Part shown: positions 28,638-37,506 of the stretch, piece by piece | How the letters are laid out: each line of letters starts with the position of its first letter | How positions within the stretch are numbered: the stretch's first letter is position 1 | NCBI GenBank assembly: GCA_021798835.1 | Contig: JAJZBQ010000003.1 | Span: forward strand, 157,725 to 221,724 | DNA from: Pseudomonadota bacterium | GTDB lineage: Bacteria > Pseudomonadota > Gammaproteobacteria > Burkholderiales > Ferrovaceae | Length of the DNA stretch: 64,000 nucleotides | Direction: 5' to 3' | Made by a program: the position numbers and the translations under genes | Notes under the pieces: model-generated | Told to the model about the DNA's origin: nothing | The model's input: only the letters and a program-made list of their open reading frames with translations | Databases searched by the model: none

Positions 28638-29969
28638 ATGATATTGTTCCATCAAACTGTATAAGGTAGGGCGCGTCACCCCCAGCAACTGGGCGGCTTG
28701 CGCAACGTTGCCATTGGTACGCGCCAGACTCTTGAGGATGGCTTCACGTTCGGCTTCTTCGCGAACCTGACGCAGACTCACCGAAGCCGGTTCCGCCTGA
28801 CCCACCTCAAGTCCCAGATCCTCTCCCCCAACCAGCGGTCCCTCGCTCATGATACTGGCACGCTTGATGACGTTTTCCAGTTCGCGGACATTCCCGGGCC
28901 AGGAATACTGTTCGATGATCGCCAGAGCATCGGACTTGAATCCCTTGAAGTGCCGATTGTGCTGCTCCCCAAAGCGCTTGAGCATGGCATAGGCGAGCAA
29001 TACCGCATCGCCGATGCGATCTCGCAGGGGAGGAACCTTCAGCGTGATCTCGGTCAGGCGGTAGTACAAATCTTCACGAAACAGCCCCTGACGAATCAAA
29101 TCCCCCAGGTTACAATGGGTTGCACAAATCACCCGAACATCCACCGGAATCTCGGTACGTCCTCCAATCCGCTCGATCACCCGCTCTTGCAAAAAGCGCA
29201 ACAATTTAGCCTGCAAAGACAGCGGTAAATCACCGATTTCATCCAGAAACAAGGTCCCTTGATGCGCCAGTTCCACACGCCCCGGTGTCTGTTTGACAGC
29301 ACCGGTAAACGCCCCCTTTTCGTAGCCAAACAATTCACTTTCCAACAAATTCTCTGGTATCGCCGCGCAATTGATGGCCACCATCCGATTTTCACTGCGG
29401 GGGCTGAGATGGTGCAACGCACGGGCAAACAGTTCCTTTCCCGTACCGCTTTCTCCAAGAACCGTCACCGTCACATCCGATGTGGCCACCCGTTCCACGG
29501 TACGACACACCTGCTGCATCTGCGGATCATTGGTCAGAATTCCCTGCAACGGATTGGGCTGATGACGGTTTTTCAGACGAATGTTTTCGACCTCAAGGTG
29601 ATACAGGGCAAATGCGCGTTCCAGAATCAGGGACATCTCTTGCGGATCAAACGGCTTCTGGCAAAAGTCGTAGGCTCCCAACCCCACCGCGCGTACGGAA
29701 ATCTCCCGCTCGGTATTGCCTGTCAAGACAATCACCTTGGTCAGCGGTGAAACCACCTTGATTTCTTCCAGGGTCCTCAACCCCTCCGTCACCCCATCCG
29801 GGTCGGGGGGTAGTCCCAGATCCAACAGCACCACCTCGGGCTCCAGACGCCGCACCAGCGCCAGCGCGTCCACACGGTTACCCGCTATCTGCAAGGGAAA
29901 CTTGTCGAGTTGCCAGCGTAATTGCTTCTGTAACCCCACATCATCTTCTATCAACAGCAGATTCTCCAC
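28629..29969 (-). CDS. prsR: PrsR, PEP-CTERM-box sigma54 response regulator
   Basis: 446 residues from GTG 29969, chosen because AAGGAGA lies just upstream; the frame is open 63 bases further. Receiver domain with Asp50 and the DLGLPPDPDGVTEG insertion typical of PrsR. Sigma54-activation domain with [14 protein letters not shown] and LFLDEIGD, then a C-terminal Fis-type helix-turn-helix (NVAQAAQLLGVTRPTLYSLM). It activates PEP-CTERM genes with RpoN; a sigma54 promoter with an upstream candidate box is present in front of the PEP-CTERM gene at 47-48 kb. Confidence 0.93.
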   Translation of the reverse strand: MENLLLIEDDVGLQKQLRWQLDKFPLQIAGNRVDALALVRRLEPEVVLLDLGLPPDPDGVTEGLRTLEEIKVVSPLTKVIVLTGNTEREISVRAVGLGAYDFCQKPFDPQEMSLILERAFALYHLEVENIRLKNRHQPNPLQGILTNDPQMQQVCRTVERVATSDVTVTVLGESGTGKELFARALHHLSPRSENRMVAINCAAIPENLLESELFGYEKGAFTGAVKQTPGRVELAHQGTLFLDEIGDLPLSLQAKLLRFLQERVIERIGGRTEIPVDVRVICATHCNLGDLIRQGLFREDLYYRLTEITLKVPPLRDRIGDAVLLAYAMLKRFGEQHNRHFKGFKSDALAIIEQYSWPGNVRELENVIKRASIMSEGPLVGGEDLGLEVGQAEPASVSLRQVREEAEREAILKSLARTNGNVAQAAQLLGVTRPTLYSLMEQYHLR

Positions 29970-30047
29970 CTGGTTCTCCTTGTTTTTTCTCTTTATCTGA
30001 TTGCAGCCAGATCCGCTTTCACCGAGCCCCACACGTCTGCCACGAGG

Positions 30048-30845
30048 TCACGGCGTAACACCTGCCGACACCAAAAGAGCCTCGATATAATTACCGGGAA
30101 CCGCATAAGCCACCCCGGACAGCGACGCCAACACCGCCTCTTTGGTCTCCTTGACAGCCACCAGATTCAGCAATCCCACCACATGCCCTGAATTCACTTC
30201 GTAGAGCGGACTCCCGCTATTGCCGGGAAATGCCGTGGCATCCAGTTGAAATACCGGGTAGGGAGTCGGCATCTGGCGAATCTGACGCCCCGTCAATTCC
30301 TGTGACGAGAGCACCGGCATCACAATCGGCGTGATAGAAGACAGCGTGGCCGTATGAGTCACCGGATACAGTCCCAGCACATACCCCAACGGAAACCCGG
30401 TGAAGGCGAGCGATGTCCCTTCGCGAAGTGCCTCTGCCACCCCAAAATGCAGGACTGGCAAATTCAAACCCGACACATGCAGCAGCACCAGATCATGCAG
30501 GGCATCACGACTCACGATAGTCGCCAACTGAATACGAAAACGGTTCCCGGTTCCCGAATACACGGCCAGTTCCTGGCGACGTTGGATATCGAGGGGCGTA
30601 CTGGTTACCACATGAAGCGCTGTCACCACGTAATTCCCGTCACCCACCACAAATCCGGTCCCCATGAAATTGGGAGGAGTCCCAGGAATGGGGTCCGTCG
30701 TCCCCACCGCCACGATCGAGGGTTTGATGGCCGCCACCGTATCGGCCAACCCGGATAATGGTGAGGCATCGGCACCCATCATCCCGGCTCCGGCCATCCA
30801 GAACGCCACCAACCAGCAGCCCAAGCGTCCAACGCCCCATTGCAT
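30048..30845 (-). CDS. Secreted trypsin-like (S1C) serine protease
   Basis: 265 residues with a signal peptide (cleavage near ADA, residue 27). Chymotrypsin fold without PDZ domains. The triad is His78 (VVTALHVV), Asp117 (ALHDLVLL) and Ser209 in FPGNSGSPL; most DegP-like enzymes have GNSGGP, so the Gly after Ser is Ser here. Likely periplasmic. Similar small proteases occur beside exosortase genes, where they may process secreted proteins; this role is inference. About 79 bases separate it from prsR on the same strand. Confidence 0.85.
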   Translation of the reverse strand: MQWGVGRLGCWLVAFWMAGAGMMGADASPLSGLADTVAAIKPSIVAVGTTDPIPGTPPNFMGTGFVVGDGNYVVTALHVVTSTPLDIQRRQELAVYSGTGNRFRIQLATIVSRDALHDLVLLHVSGLNLPVLHFGVAEALREGTSLAFTGFPLGYVLGLYPVTHTATLSSITPIVMPVLSSQELTGRQIRQMPTPYPVFQLDATAFPGNSGSPLYEVNSGHVVGLLNLVAVKETKEAVLASLSGVAYAVPGNYIEALLVSAGVTP

Positions 30846-30964
30846 GGTTTTATCTCCCCCTCAACAAACACCCCCCTCAAAGGACTTAATATCCCCGAGG
30901 TTCACAGGGGTTCATAATAACGCAAGCGCAAAGAACGCGGGGGTATGATGCAAATAAATCAACG

Positions 30965-30993
30965 TTGACGACACCGCGCGAATCCTCTATTCT
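30965..30993 (+). promoter_or_regulatory. sigma70-type promoter for the acyl ligase gene
   Basis: TTGACG (30965-30970) and TATTCT (30988-30993) are separated by 17 bases. Transcription would start near 31000, giving a leader of about 38 bases. It lies in the 192-base divergent gap between the protease and ligase genes. Confidence 0.6.
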
Positions 30994-31037
30994 GGCTGTG
31001 TCCAGCCATCCTGCCAACGTCACATTCCAACCCCGAC

Positions 31038-32615
31038 ATGCCCGAGTATTTTCACGAACTCCCCCTGGAATCCGCTCCCCTTTTCCCCCACCGTGAAGCC
31101 TTGGTCTACCAGGGGGAACGACTGGATTACCTGGCATTGGCGACCCATATCCGCCGGTTTGGTCAGCGTCTGCTGGATCTTGGACTGTCTCCACTGGATC
31201 GCGTCGGCATTTTCCTGGAAAAACGAATCGAGACCGTATGCAGTCTCTTTTCTTGCAGCCTCGCCGGAGGGGTGTTCGTTCCGATCAATCCCGCCCTGAA
31301 AGCCGATCAAGTCTCCCACATCCTCAACGACTGCGGCATCCGCTTCCTGATAACGTCCCAAAGCCGCCTCGCTGCTCTGGGCGCAACGCTGGAACACTGC
31401 CCTACGCTGGAAACCCTCATCCTGGTCGATGAACCTTCGGCCGATACCCAACTTATCGCAAGACAGCCGCGGGTCCCCTATGACGAGGCATCGACTCCTC
31501 CGCTGCTTGACTCCCACGCCACCTTGCCAACCAACATGGTCGCTATCCTGTATACCTCGGGGAGCACCGGAAAACCCAAGGGAGTGGTACTCTCCCACCA
31601 AAATCTGGTCCTGGGCGCAAAAAGCGTTGCGCGCTATCTTGAATTGACGCAACACGACCGCCTGCTCTGCGCACTGCCCCTGAGTTTCGACTATGGCCTG
31701 AATCAGGTCAATACTGCCTTTCTCAGCGGTGCCTGCGCCGTCCTGCTGAATTACCTGATGCCCCATGATGTCCTGCGCCGCATCGATGCTGAACAAATCA
31801 CCGGATTGGCTGCCGTCCCGCCGCTGTGGATTCAGCTGGCACAACTGTCATGGCCCGCTTCCTGTTCGCTGCGCTACTTCACCAACTCGGGTGGAGCCCT
31901 CCCGCAACAAACCCTGAATCAACTGCGCGTCAAGCTCCCCAACGCTTCCCCATACTTGATGTACGGCCTGACCGAGGCTTTTCGCTCAACCTTTCTGCCT
32001 CCATCTGAAATCGATCGTCGCCCTGGCTCCATGGGGAAAGCCATTCCCTATGCAGAGATTCTGGTGGTACGCGAAGATGGTACCCCCTGCGCGCCTCACG
32101 AACCTGGGGAACTGGTTCACCGCGGCCCCCTGGTCTCCCTGGGATACTGGAATGACGCGTCCAAAACCGCTGAGCGCTTCAAACTCAGTCCAACGACACC
32201 CACCCCCCTCCAACTCCCCGAATATGCCGTGTGGTCTGGAGATACCGTCAAGATGGACGACAATGGCTTTCTGTACTTCGTCGGCCGGCGCGATGACATG
32301 ATCAAGACCTCCGGATACCGCGTCAGCCCGACGGAAATTGAAGAAGTCATCTATGCCACTGGCCTGGTCGATGAAGTGGTGGCTCTGGGCATCCCTCATC
32401 CCATGCTGGGTCAGGCGATTCTGCTGGTCATCGTTCCTCTGCAAAGCCATGAAACCCTCGATATTTCGCAACTGAAATCCCTGTGCCAGCACAAATTACC
32501 CAGTTTCATGGTGCCGCAACAGATCGAGATTGCCCAGCAAACTCCTTTGCCGCGCAACAACAACGGAAAATTTGATCGCCGCCTCATCGCATCCTGGTAT
32601 TCATCTTCATCCTGA
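31038..32615 (+). CDS. AMP-forming acyl-CoA/ACP ligase, exosortase A-associated
   Basis: 525 residues. ANL superfamily: P-loop ILYTSGSTGKPKGVVLSH (about 170-187), LMYGLTEAF, the adenylate Asp in WSGDTVKMDDNGFLYFVGR and the C-terminal GYRVSPTEIEEV hinge and catalytic lysine region (NGKFDRR). It activates a carboxylic acid as an acyl-AMP and transfers it to CoA or a carrier protein. This family is found with XrtA loci, usually next to an ACP, hydrolases and a PLP decarboxylase; none of those is here. It stands alone between the protease and the EPS operon. The FeeM-like acyltransferase at 51 kb could use its product. Confidence 0.9.
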   Translation: MPEYFHELPLESAPLFPHREALVYQGERLDYLALATHIRRFGQRLLDLGLSPLDRVGIFLEKRIETVCSLFSCSLAGGVFVPINPALKADQVSHILNDCGIRFLITSQSRLAALGATLEHCPTLETLILVDEPSADTQLIARQPRVPYDEASTPPLLDSHATLPTNMVAILYTSGSTGKPKGVVLSHQNLVLGAKSVARYLELTQHDRLLCALPLSFDYGLNQVNTAFLSGACAVLLNYLMPHDVLRRIDAEQITGLAAVPPLWIQLAQLSWPASCSLRYFTNSGGALPQQTLNQLRVKLPNASPYLMYGLTEAFRSTFLPPSEIDRRPGSMGKAIPYAEILVVREDGTPCAPHEPGELVHRGPLVSLGYWNDASKTAERFKLSPTTPTPLQLPEYAVWSGDTVKMDDNGFLYFVGRRDDMIKTSGYRVSPTEIEEVIYATGLVDEVVALGIPHPMLGQAILLVIVPLQSHETLDISQLKSLCQHKLPSFMVPQQIEIAQQTPLPRNNNGKFDRRLIASWYSSSS

Positions 32616-32889
32616 CCCATCACACAGTGATAATTTCCCACTGCTCAACCCGCCTAGAACCCAAGACCGGCGGCTGTTCCCATCGCCAACTTTCATCGTG
32701 ACTCAAGAATTCTGCCACACTGCCGATATGCTACCCGTGGGAACGATAAAGGGCATCTGACCATTTCTTCATCGAATCTCCGTTGAAAATTCTGGAAAAA
32801 GCAGATCACCACATCCGGTGATATGGGTTTGTCACAATTCAGTATTACAATACAGGCTTAATCTTCGACCGAGACACTCACTGTTACCC

Positions 32890-34278
32890 ATGATCCGGTT
32901 ATTCAAGCATTATATTTCCAGCAACGCGATCCTCCAGATTCTGGGAGACTCGTTCCTTTTTTTTGTCGCGATGACCCTCATCACCTACTACTGGGGCCAT
33001 CATCATCACATGTACCAGGAAACGGACCATACCGCCACCCGCGGATGGATCTTCACCGCCGTAATGGTATCCAGCATGACGGCCTCCGGACTCTATGAAG
33101 CCTGGAACTGGGAAGGTGGCCTGTTTGGTCTGCTGAAGCGCATCATCCTTGCCATCATGCTGGGTATTGCCATGATGACGCTGATTTTTTATCTGTTCCC
33201 CAAGTTGTTCTTCGATCATTACGTCCTGATGTTTTCGTTGATCCTGTCCACCTCGATCATCACCACCCAACGCATCATCACCCTGTATTGGCTCAACACC
33301 AGTCGCTACAAACGTCGGGTACTGGTACTCGGTGCCGGCAGTCGAGCCGCCAGGATCGAAGCACTCTACCTCAAAAATGACCGCCATCTGCGCCAGCGCC
33401 TGAACATCATCGGCTATCTTCCCTGCGAAACCCATGCCTCCAAAATCGCCACCAACCGCATGCTGGACAGCAATCTCGACCTGCAAGAAATCGCACAGGC
33501 CTACAATATCCAGGAAATCGTCATCGCCGTACGGGACCGCCGCGGCAGCCTTCCCATGGAAAAACTGTTCCAGTGCCGCATCAAGGGTATTCGCGTCACC
33601 GAAATATCCCTCTTTTTTGAACGCGAGATCGGTGCCCTGCAACTGGACTCCATCAGCACCAGTTGGCTGATATTTTCAGATGGATTCCAGCATGGGCTGA
33701 TCCAGAAGCGTATCTTCGACCTGCTGATCAGTTCCCTCCTTCTGGTACTGACCCTCCCCCTCATGCTCGTTGCGGCCCTGCTGGTCCTCATCGAAGCCGG
33801 CACCCCCATCATTTACACACAGGAACGCACCGGCCTGTATGGAAAACCCTTCACCATTTACAAATTCCGTAGCATGAGTAAAAATGCCGAGCAAAATGGC
33901 GTGGCCCAATGGGCTCAAAAAAATGATGCGCGAATCACACGTTTTGGTAAAATCATGCGCAAATTTCGCATTGATGAGTTACCCCAGATATTCAATGTAC
34001 TGAGGGGTGACATGAGTTTTGTCGGTCCACGTCCCGAACGCCCGGCTTTTGTTCACGAATTTGACCAGGAGTTGCCCTTGTACCGGCATCGCCATAATCT
34101 GAAACCCGGTATCACGGGATGGGCCCAGGTCTGCTATCCTTATGGCGCATCCAAAACCGATACGATGGAAAAATTACAGTATGATCTGTACTACATCAAG
34201 AATCACAGTTTGTTTCTGGACATCATGATTTTATTGAAAACCGTGCAAACGGTATTACTCGGCAACGGGGCCCGCTGA
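32890..34278 (+). CDS. Initiating sugar-phosphate transferase of XrtA EPS locus (EpsB/WcaJ type)
   Basis: 462 residues from ATG 32890; an upstream in-frame extension to 32818 lacks a ribosome site. Polyprenyl-phosphate glycosylphosphotransferase: N-terminal membrane helices (about 15-130), a CoA-binding-like Rossmann region (VLVLGAGSRAARIEALYL) and the C-terminal bacterial sugar transferase domain with KFRSM, KIMRKFRIDELPQIFNVLRG and FVGPRPERP. It loads the first sugar-1-phosphate on undecaprenyl phosphate. It opens the long XrtA operon; the 274-base gap before it holds no clear promoter or gene that I can see. Confidence 0.92.
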   Translation: MIRLFKHYISSNAILQILGDSFLFFVAMTLITYYWGHHHHMYQETDHTATRGWIFTAVMVSSMTASGLYEAWNWEGGLFGLLKRIILAIMLGIAMMTLIFYLFPKLFFDHYVLMFSLILSTSIITTQRIITLYWLNTSRYKRRVLVLGAGSRAARIEALYLKNDRHLRQRLNIIGYLPCETHASKIATNRMLDSNLDLQEIAQAYNIQEIVIAVRDRRGSLPMEKLFQCRIKGIRVTEISLFFEREIGALQLDSISTSWLIFSDGFQHGLIQKRIFDLLISSLLLVLTLPLMLVAALLVLIEAGTPIIYTQERTGLYGKPFTIYKFRSMSKNAEQNGVAQWAQKNDARITRFGKIMRKFRIDELPQIFNVLRGDMSFVGPRPERPAFVHEFDQELPLYRHRHNLKPGITGWAQVCYPYGASKTDTMEKLQYDLYYIKNHSLFLDIMILLKTVQTVLLGNGAR

Positions 34279-34315
34279 ACAAGCGGAAACCCTCCTCAAT
34301 TCAAGGACCACACAA

Positions 34316-34948
34316 ATGAGTGCTAACACCAGCCAAAGTTTGCGAATCTTCTTCCGCAGTTTTCTCGTGATAGGAGCGCTGGCATTGGCTGCCTGTTCGA
34401 CCCCATTACCCCAGGCACCTGAACATATCGCCGCCCCTGACCATTATCAGTACATCATCGGTCCTGGGGATACGGTAAAAATCATCGTCTGGCATGACAA
34501 TGACCTGTCACAGTCGGTGGTGGTTCGCCCCGATGGAAAAATTTCCACCCCGTTGGCCGAAGATATTCCTGCCGCAGGGAAAACCCCCACCATCCTGGCA
34601 CGTGACCTCGAAGTCGCCTTGGGACGGTATATCCAGAGCCCTGTGGTGACGGTGGTTGTTGATAAATTTGTCGGTCCCTATAACCAGCAGATCCGCGTCA
34701 TCGGTCAGGCCACCAAACCACAAACCCTCCAGTATCGTGAACACATGAGCCTGATGGATGTGATGATCGCGGTGGGCGGTATCACCGACTTTGCTGCCGG
34801 CAACCGTGCCACCATCGTGCGCATGGTCGATGGCAAACAGGTGCAATACCGGGTCAAGTTGCAGAACCTCATGCGCGATGGCGACATCAGCGCCAATGTT
34901 CCGATGTTACCCGGCGACGTGCTGATCATCCCCGAAAGTTTCTTTTGA
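34316..34948 (+). CDS. Polysaccharide export lipoprotein (OPX/Wza-like, XrtA locus)
   Basis: 210 residues. Signal peptide with lipobox ALAAC (Cys about 27). Contains the poly-export domain (YIIGPGDTVKIIVWHDNDLS, VRPDGKISTPLAEDIPAAG) and a SLBB domain (RVIGQATKPQTLQYREHMSLMD). Such proteins form the outer-membrane exit channel for EPS. Shorter than Wza because it lacks the C-terminal transmembrane helix region, as do other XrtA-locus members. A CAAGGA ribosome site precedes the ATG. Confidence 0.93.
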   Translation: MSANTSQSLRIFFRSFLVIGALALAACSTPLPQAPEHIAAPDHYQYIIGPGDTVKIIVWHDNDLSQSVVVRPDGKISTPLAEDIPAAGKTPTILARDLEVALGRYIQSPVVTVVVDKFVGPYNQQIRVIGQATKPQTLQYREHMSLMDVMIAVGGITDFAAGNRATIVRMVDGKQVQYRVKLQNLMRDGDISANVPMLPGDVLIIPESFF

Positions 34949-35020
34949 TGATAACCGGGACCGCGATCGCCCTCCCTCCGCTATCACAGCCTCTATTGCC
35001 ACGCACCCTGATCACACGCC

Positions 35021-36550
35021 ATGCATGACATTCTCAACCAACTCCTGATCCAACTGGACAATGTCGTCAAGCGTCCCTGGCACGTCATCGCCTGTGCCTG
35101 GATTCTATCCTGTGCCGGCTGGGTGGTAATGGTCAATATCCCCGACCGCTACGAAGCCACGGCGCGTGTCTATGTGGACAGCCAGTCCCTGCTGCGCCCT
35201 CTGCTCTCCGGAATCACGGTGCAACCCAACATCAACGAACAGGTCAATATCATGGCCAATACGTTGATCAGTCATCCCAACCTGGAAAAGGTGGCGCGCA
35301 TGACGGATATGGATCTGTTCGTCAAGAACCCCACACAACTGGAAAGTCTGATCACCGACCTGAACAAGCATCTGCTCCTCAAAAGCGCCGGCTATGGCGA
35401 CATGTACACCATCTCCTATGAAAACAAGAACCCGGTTTTAGCCCGCAAGGTCGTGCAAGCCCTGCTGACCATTTTTGTGGAAAACGGATTGGGGAACAGC
35501 CGCAAGGACATCACGTCATCCCAGAATTTCATTGATGATCAGATCAAGCAGTACGAGAAAAAACTCGAAGCCGCAGAAAACGACCTGAAAAACTTCAAAA
35601 TCAAGAACGCCGGATTAATGCCCGGAGAAATGGGACAGGACTACTTCGGCAAACTGTCCGATATGAAAGACCAGATTCACCTGGCCGAGATGGAATATCA
35701 GGAGGCCACCCAGCGGCGTGACTCATTGAAACGTCAATTGTCCGGGGATGATCCCACTCTGATCACCGATGCCATCACGTCCAATACACCGGAAATCGAT
35801 GGCCGCATCGAGACCTTGAAACGCAATCTGGATGCCCTGCGCCTCAAATATACCGATCAGTACCCGGATATCGTGGCAACCAAAAACCTGATCAAGGAAC
35901 TGGAAGAAAACCGCAAGAAAGAATCAAAGATGCGCAGTCCTTTATCTGGCACCGGCCAGAGCACCCTTTACCAACAACTGAATGTTTCCATGATCGAAGC
36001 CACCGCCCAGGCAGAATCGGCCAAAGCCAAACTGGACGCGTACCGCAGTCAGTATGCCCAACTACAGAGTCAAACCAACCGCATCCCAGAGGTGGAATCG
36101 GAGTATGCCCAACTCACGCGCAACTACGACATCTACAAAAAGAACTATGAAACCTTGCTGTCTCGTGGAGAATCCGCGAAACTGTCCGGGGAGTTGCAAA
36201 ACAAGACCGATGTGGTGGATTTCAAGATCATCGACCCGCCCCGGGTTCCTTCGCGCCCTTCCTTCCCCAATCGTCTCCTGCTGACTTCCCTCATCTTTGT
36301 GGCATCCCTGGGAATCGGGGTGGCCTTCTCCTGGCTTCTGGGGCAACTCAAACCGCTGGTTCGTTCCCGGCACGACGTGGAATCCATCACCGATTATCCC
36401 CTGTTGGGCGTTATCTCGTTGATCGAAACTCCCCAATTCCTGGCCACCAAGCGACGTAAACTGATTCTTCAGGGATCGGTATTGGCCTTACTGTTTCTGG
36501 TATATGGCGGCCTCATGACGCATTACCTGATACGTGATCTCGTGTTCTGA
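35021..36550 (+). CDS. EPS chain-length determinant (Wzz/GumC-type, XrtA locus)
   Basis: 509 residues. Two membrane helices (about 20-40 and about 480-500) flank a long periplasmic coiled-coil (about 170-390), with a second hydrophobic segment at about 420-445. The Wzz domain near the N-terminus (PDRYEATARVYVDSQSLLRP) and the proline-rich exit PPRVPSRPSFPNRLLL fit the family. It partners the tyrosine autokinase that follows to control polymer length and export. Confidence 0.93.
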   Translation: MHDILNQLLIQLDNVVKRPWHVIACAWILSCAGWVVMVNIPDRYEATARVYVDSQSLLRPLLSGITVQPNINEQVNIMANTLISHPNLEKVARMTDMDLFVKNPTQLESLITDLNKHLLLKSAGYGDMYTISYENKNPVLARKVVQALLTIFVENGLGNSRKDITSSQNFIDDQIKQYEKKLEAAENDLKNFKIKNAGLMPGEMGQDYFGKLSDMKDQIHLAEMEYQEATQRRDSLKRQLSGDDPTLITDAITSNTPEIDGRIETLKRNLDALRLKYTDQYPDIVATKNLIKELEENRKKESKMRSPLSGTGQSTLYQQLNVSMIEATAQAESAKAKLDAYRSQYAQLQSQTNRIPEVESEYAQLTRNYDIYKKNYETLLSRGESAKLSGELQNKTDVVDFKIIDPPRVPSRPSFPNRLLLTSLIFVASLGIGVAFSWLLGQLKPLVRSRHDVESITDYPLLGVISLIETPQFLATKRRKLILQGSVLALLFLVYGGLMTHYLIRDLVF

Positions 36551-36567
36551 TCAAGGAGATCCATCCC

Positions 36568-37506
36568 ATGAGCCTGATAGAAAAAGCCGCCAATCGTCTG
36601 AATGCCGAATTCACGGCCCCCCCGCCATCCGATCCACCTCCTGCGGTCACCGCACCGCCACCTTCCGTTGACCCCTCCCCGCCCTGGATAGCGACAGAGG
36701 AAGTTCCGATCCCCACTCAGGAAGCGGAAGAATCCCTCGCCCAGAACAACCGGCCCATCATCCCCATCGATCTGGCGCGCTTACGCAAATTGAATATCCT
36801 CGCACCGACGGGATCCAGCGGTGAATATTCTGCGACGGCTGAAGAATTCCGCATGATCAAGCGCCCGTTGCTCAACCGTGCCTTCGAACCGGGCAGTCAA
36901 ACCAAAAATGCCAATCTGGTCATGATCACCAGCCCCTTGCCGGGCGATGGAAAATCTTTTTGTGCGCTCAATCTGGCCATCAGCATCGCCATGGAAAAGG
37001 ATCGCACGGTGCTCTTGGTTGATGCCGATGTCTCCAAACCCAGCCAGATGAAATTGCTGGGAATCGAAGCCGATCGGGGATTGATGGATCTGTTGCAAGA
37101 CCCCTCGCTCACCCCCGCAGACGTGCTGTTGCGCACCTCCATCCCCAATTTCAGTCTATTGCCCGCAGGCCGCCCATCGCGTACCGCCACGGAATATCTG
37201 GCCAGCGTCTCCATGGCAAACCTGCTCGACGACCTCTCCGGGCGTTACCCGGATCGTCTCATCCTGTTCGATTCTCCACCGTTGCTGATCACCACGCAAG
37301 CCAGCGTACTGTCCAGCCACATGGGCCAGGTGGTGGTCGTGTCCAACGCGGAAAATACCACCCATAGCGCCTTGAAAGCCGCACTGGATCTGGTTCGAGA
37401 TTGCCCTCACGTGGGAGTGGTCATCAACCGCACTACCCATCAAATCTCGTTTGGAGATTATGGCTACGGGTATGGCTATGGATATGGTTATGGCCAGAGA
37501 GCGTAA
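36568..37506 (+). CDS. XrtA-associated tyrosine autokinase
   Basis: 312 residues, a BY-kinase of the CpsD/Wzc-catalytic type. Walker A is SPLPGDGKS (Lys129), Walker A' LLVDADVSKPS and Walker B LILFDSPPLL. The N-terminus (about 12-60) is a Pro/Ala-rich linker. The C-terminus ends in a tyrosine cluster, GDYGYGYGYGYGYGQRA, the expected site of autophosphorylation. In another frame the same DNA gives a run of alternating ATG codons that leads into the next gene. GGAG ribosome site upstream. Confidence 0.93.
   Translation: MSLIEKAANRLNAEFTAPPPSDPPPAVTAPPPSVDPSPPWIATEEVPIPTQEAEESLAQNNRPIIPIDLARLRKLNILAPTGSSGEYSATAEEFRMIKRPLLNRAFEPGSQTKNANLVMITSPLPGDGKSFCALNLAISIAMEKDRTVLLVDADVSKPSQMKLLGIEADRGLMDLLQDPSLTPADVLLRTSIPNFSLLPAGRPSRTATEYLASVSMANLLDDLSGRYPDRLILFDSPPLLITTQASVLSSHMGQVVVVSNAENTTHSALKAALDLVRDCPHVGVVINRTTHQISFGDYGYGYGYGYGYGQRA

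Noticed and set aside
32616..32889. Possible promoter (TTGTCA and TACAAT) before the XrtA operon
   Set aside because: Hexamers are 11 bases apart; no other pair with suitable spacing was seen, so none is reported.
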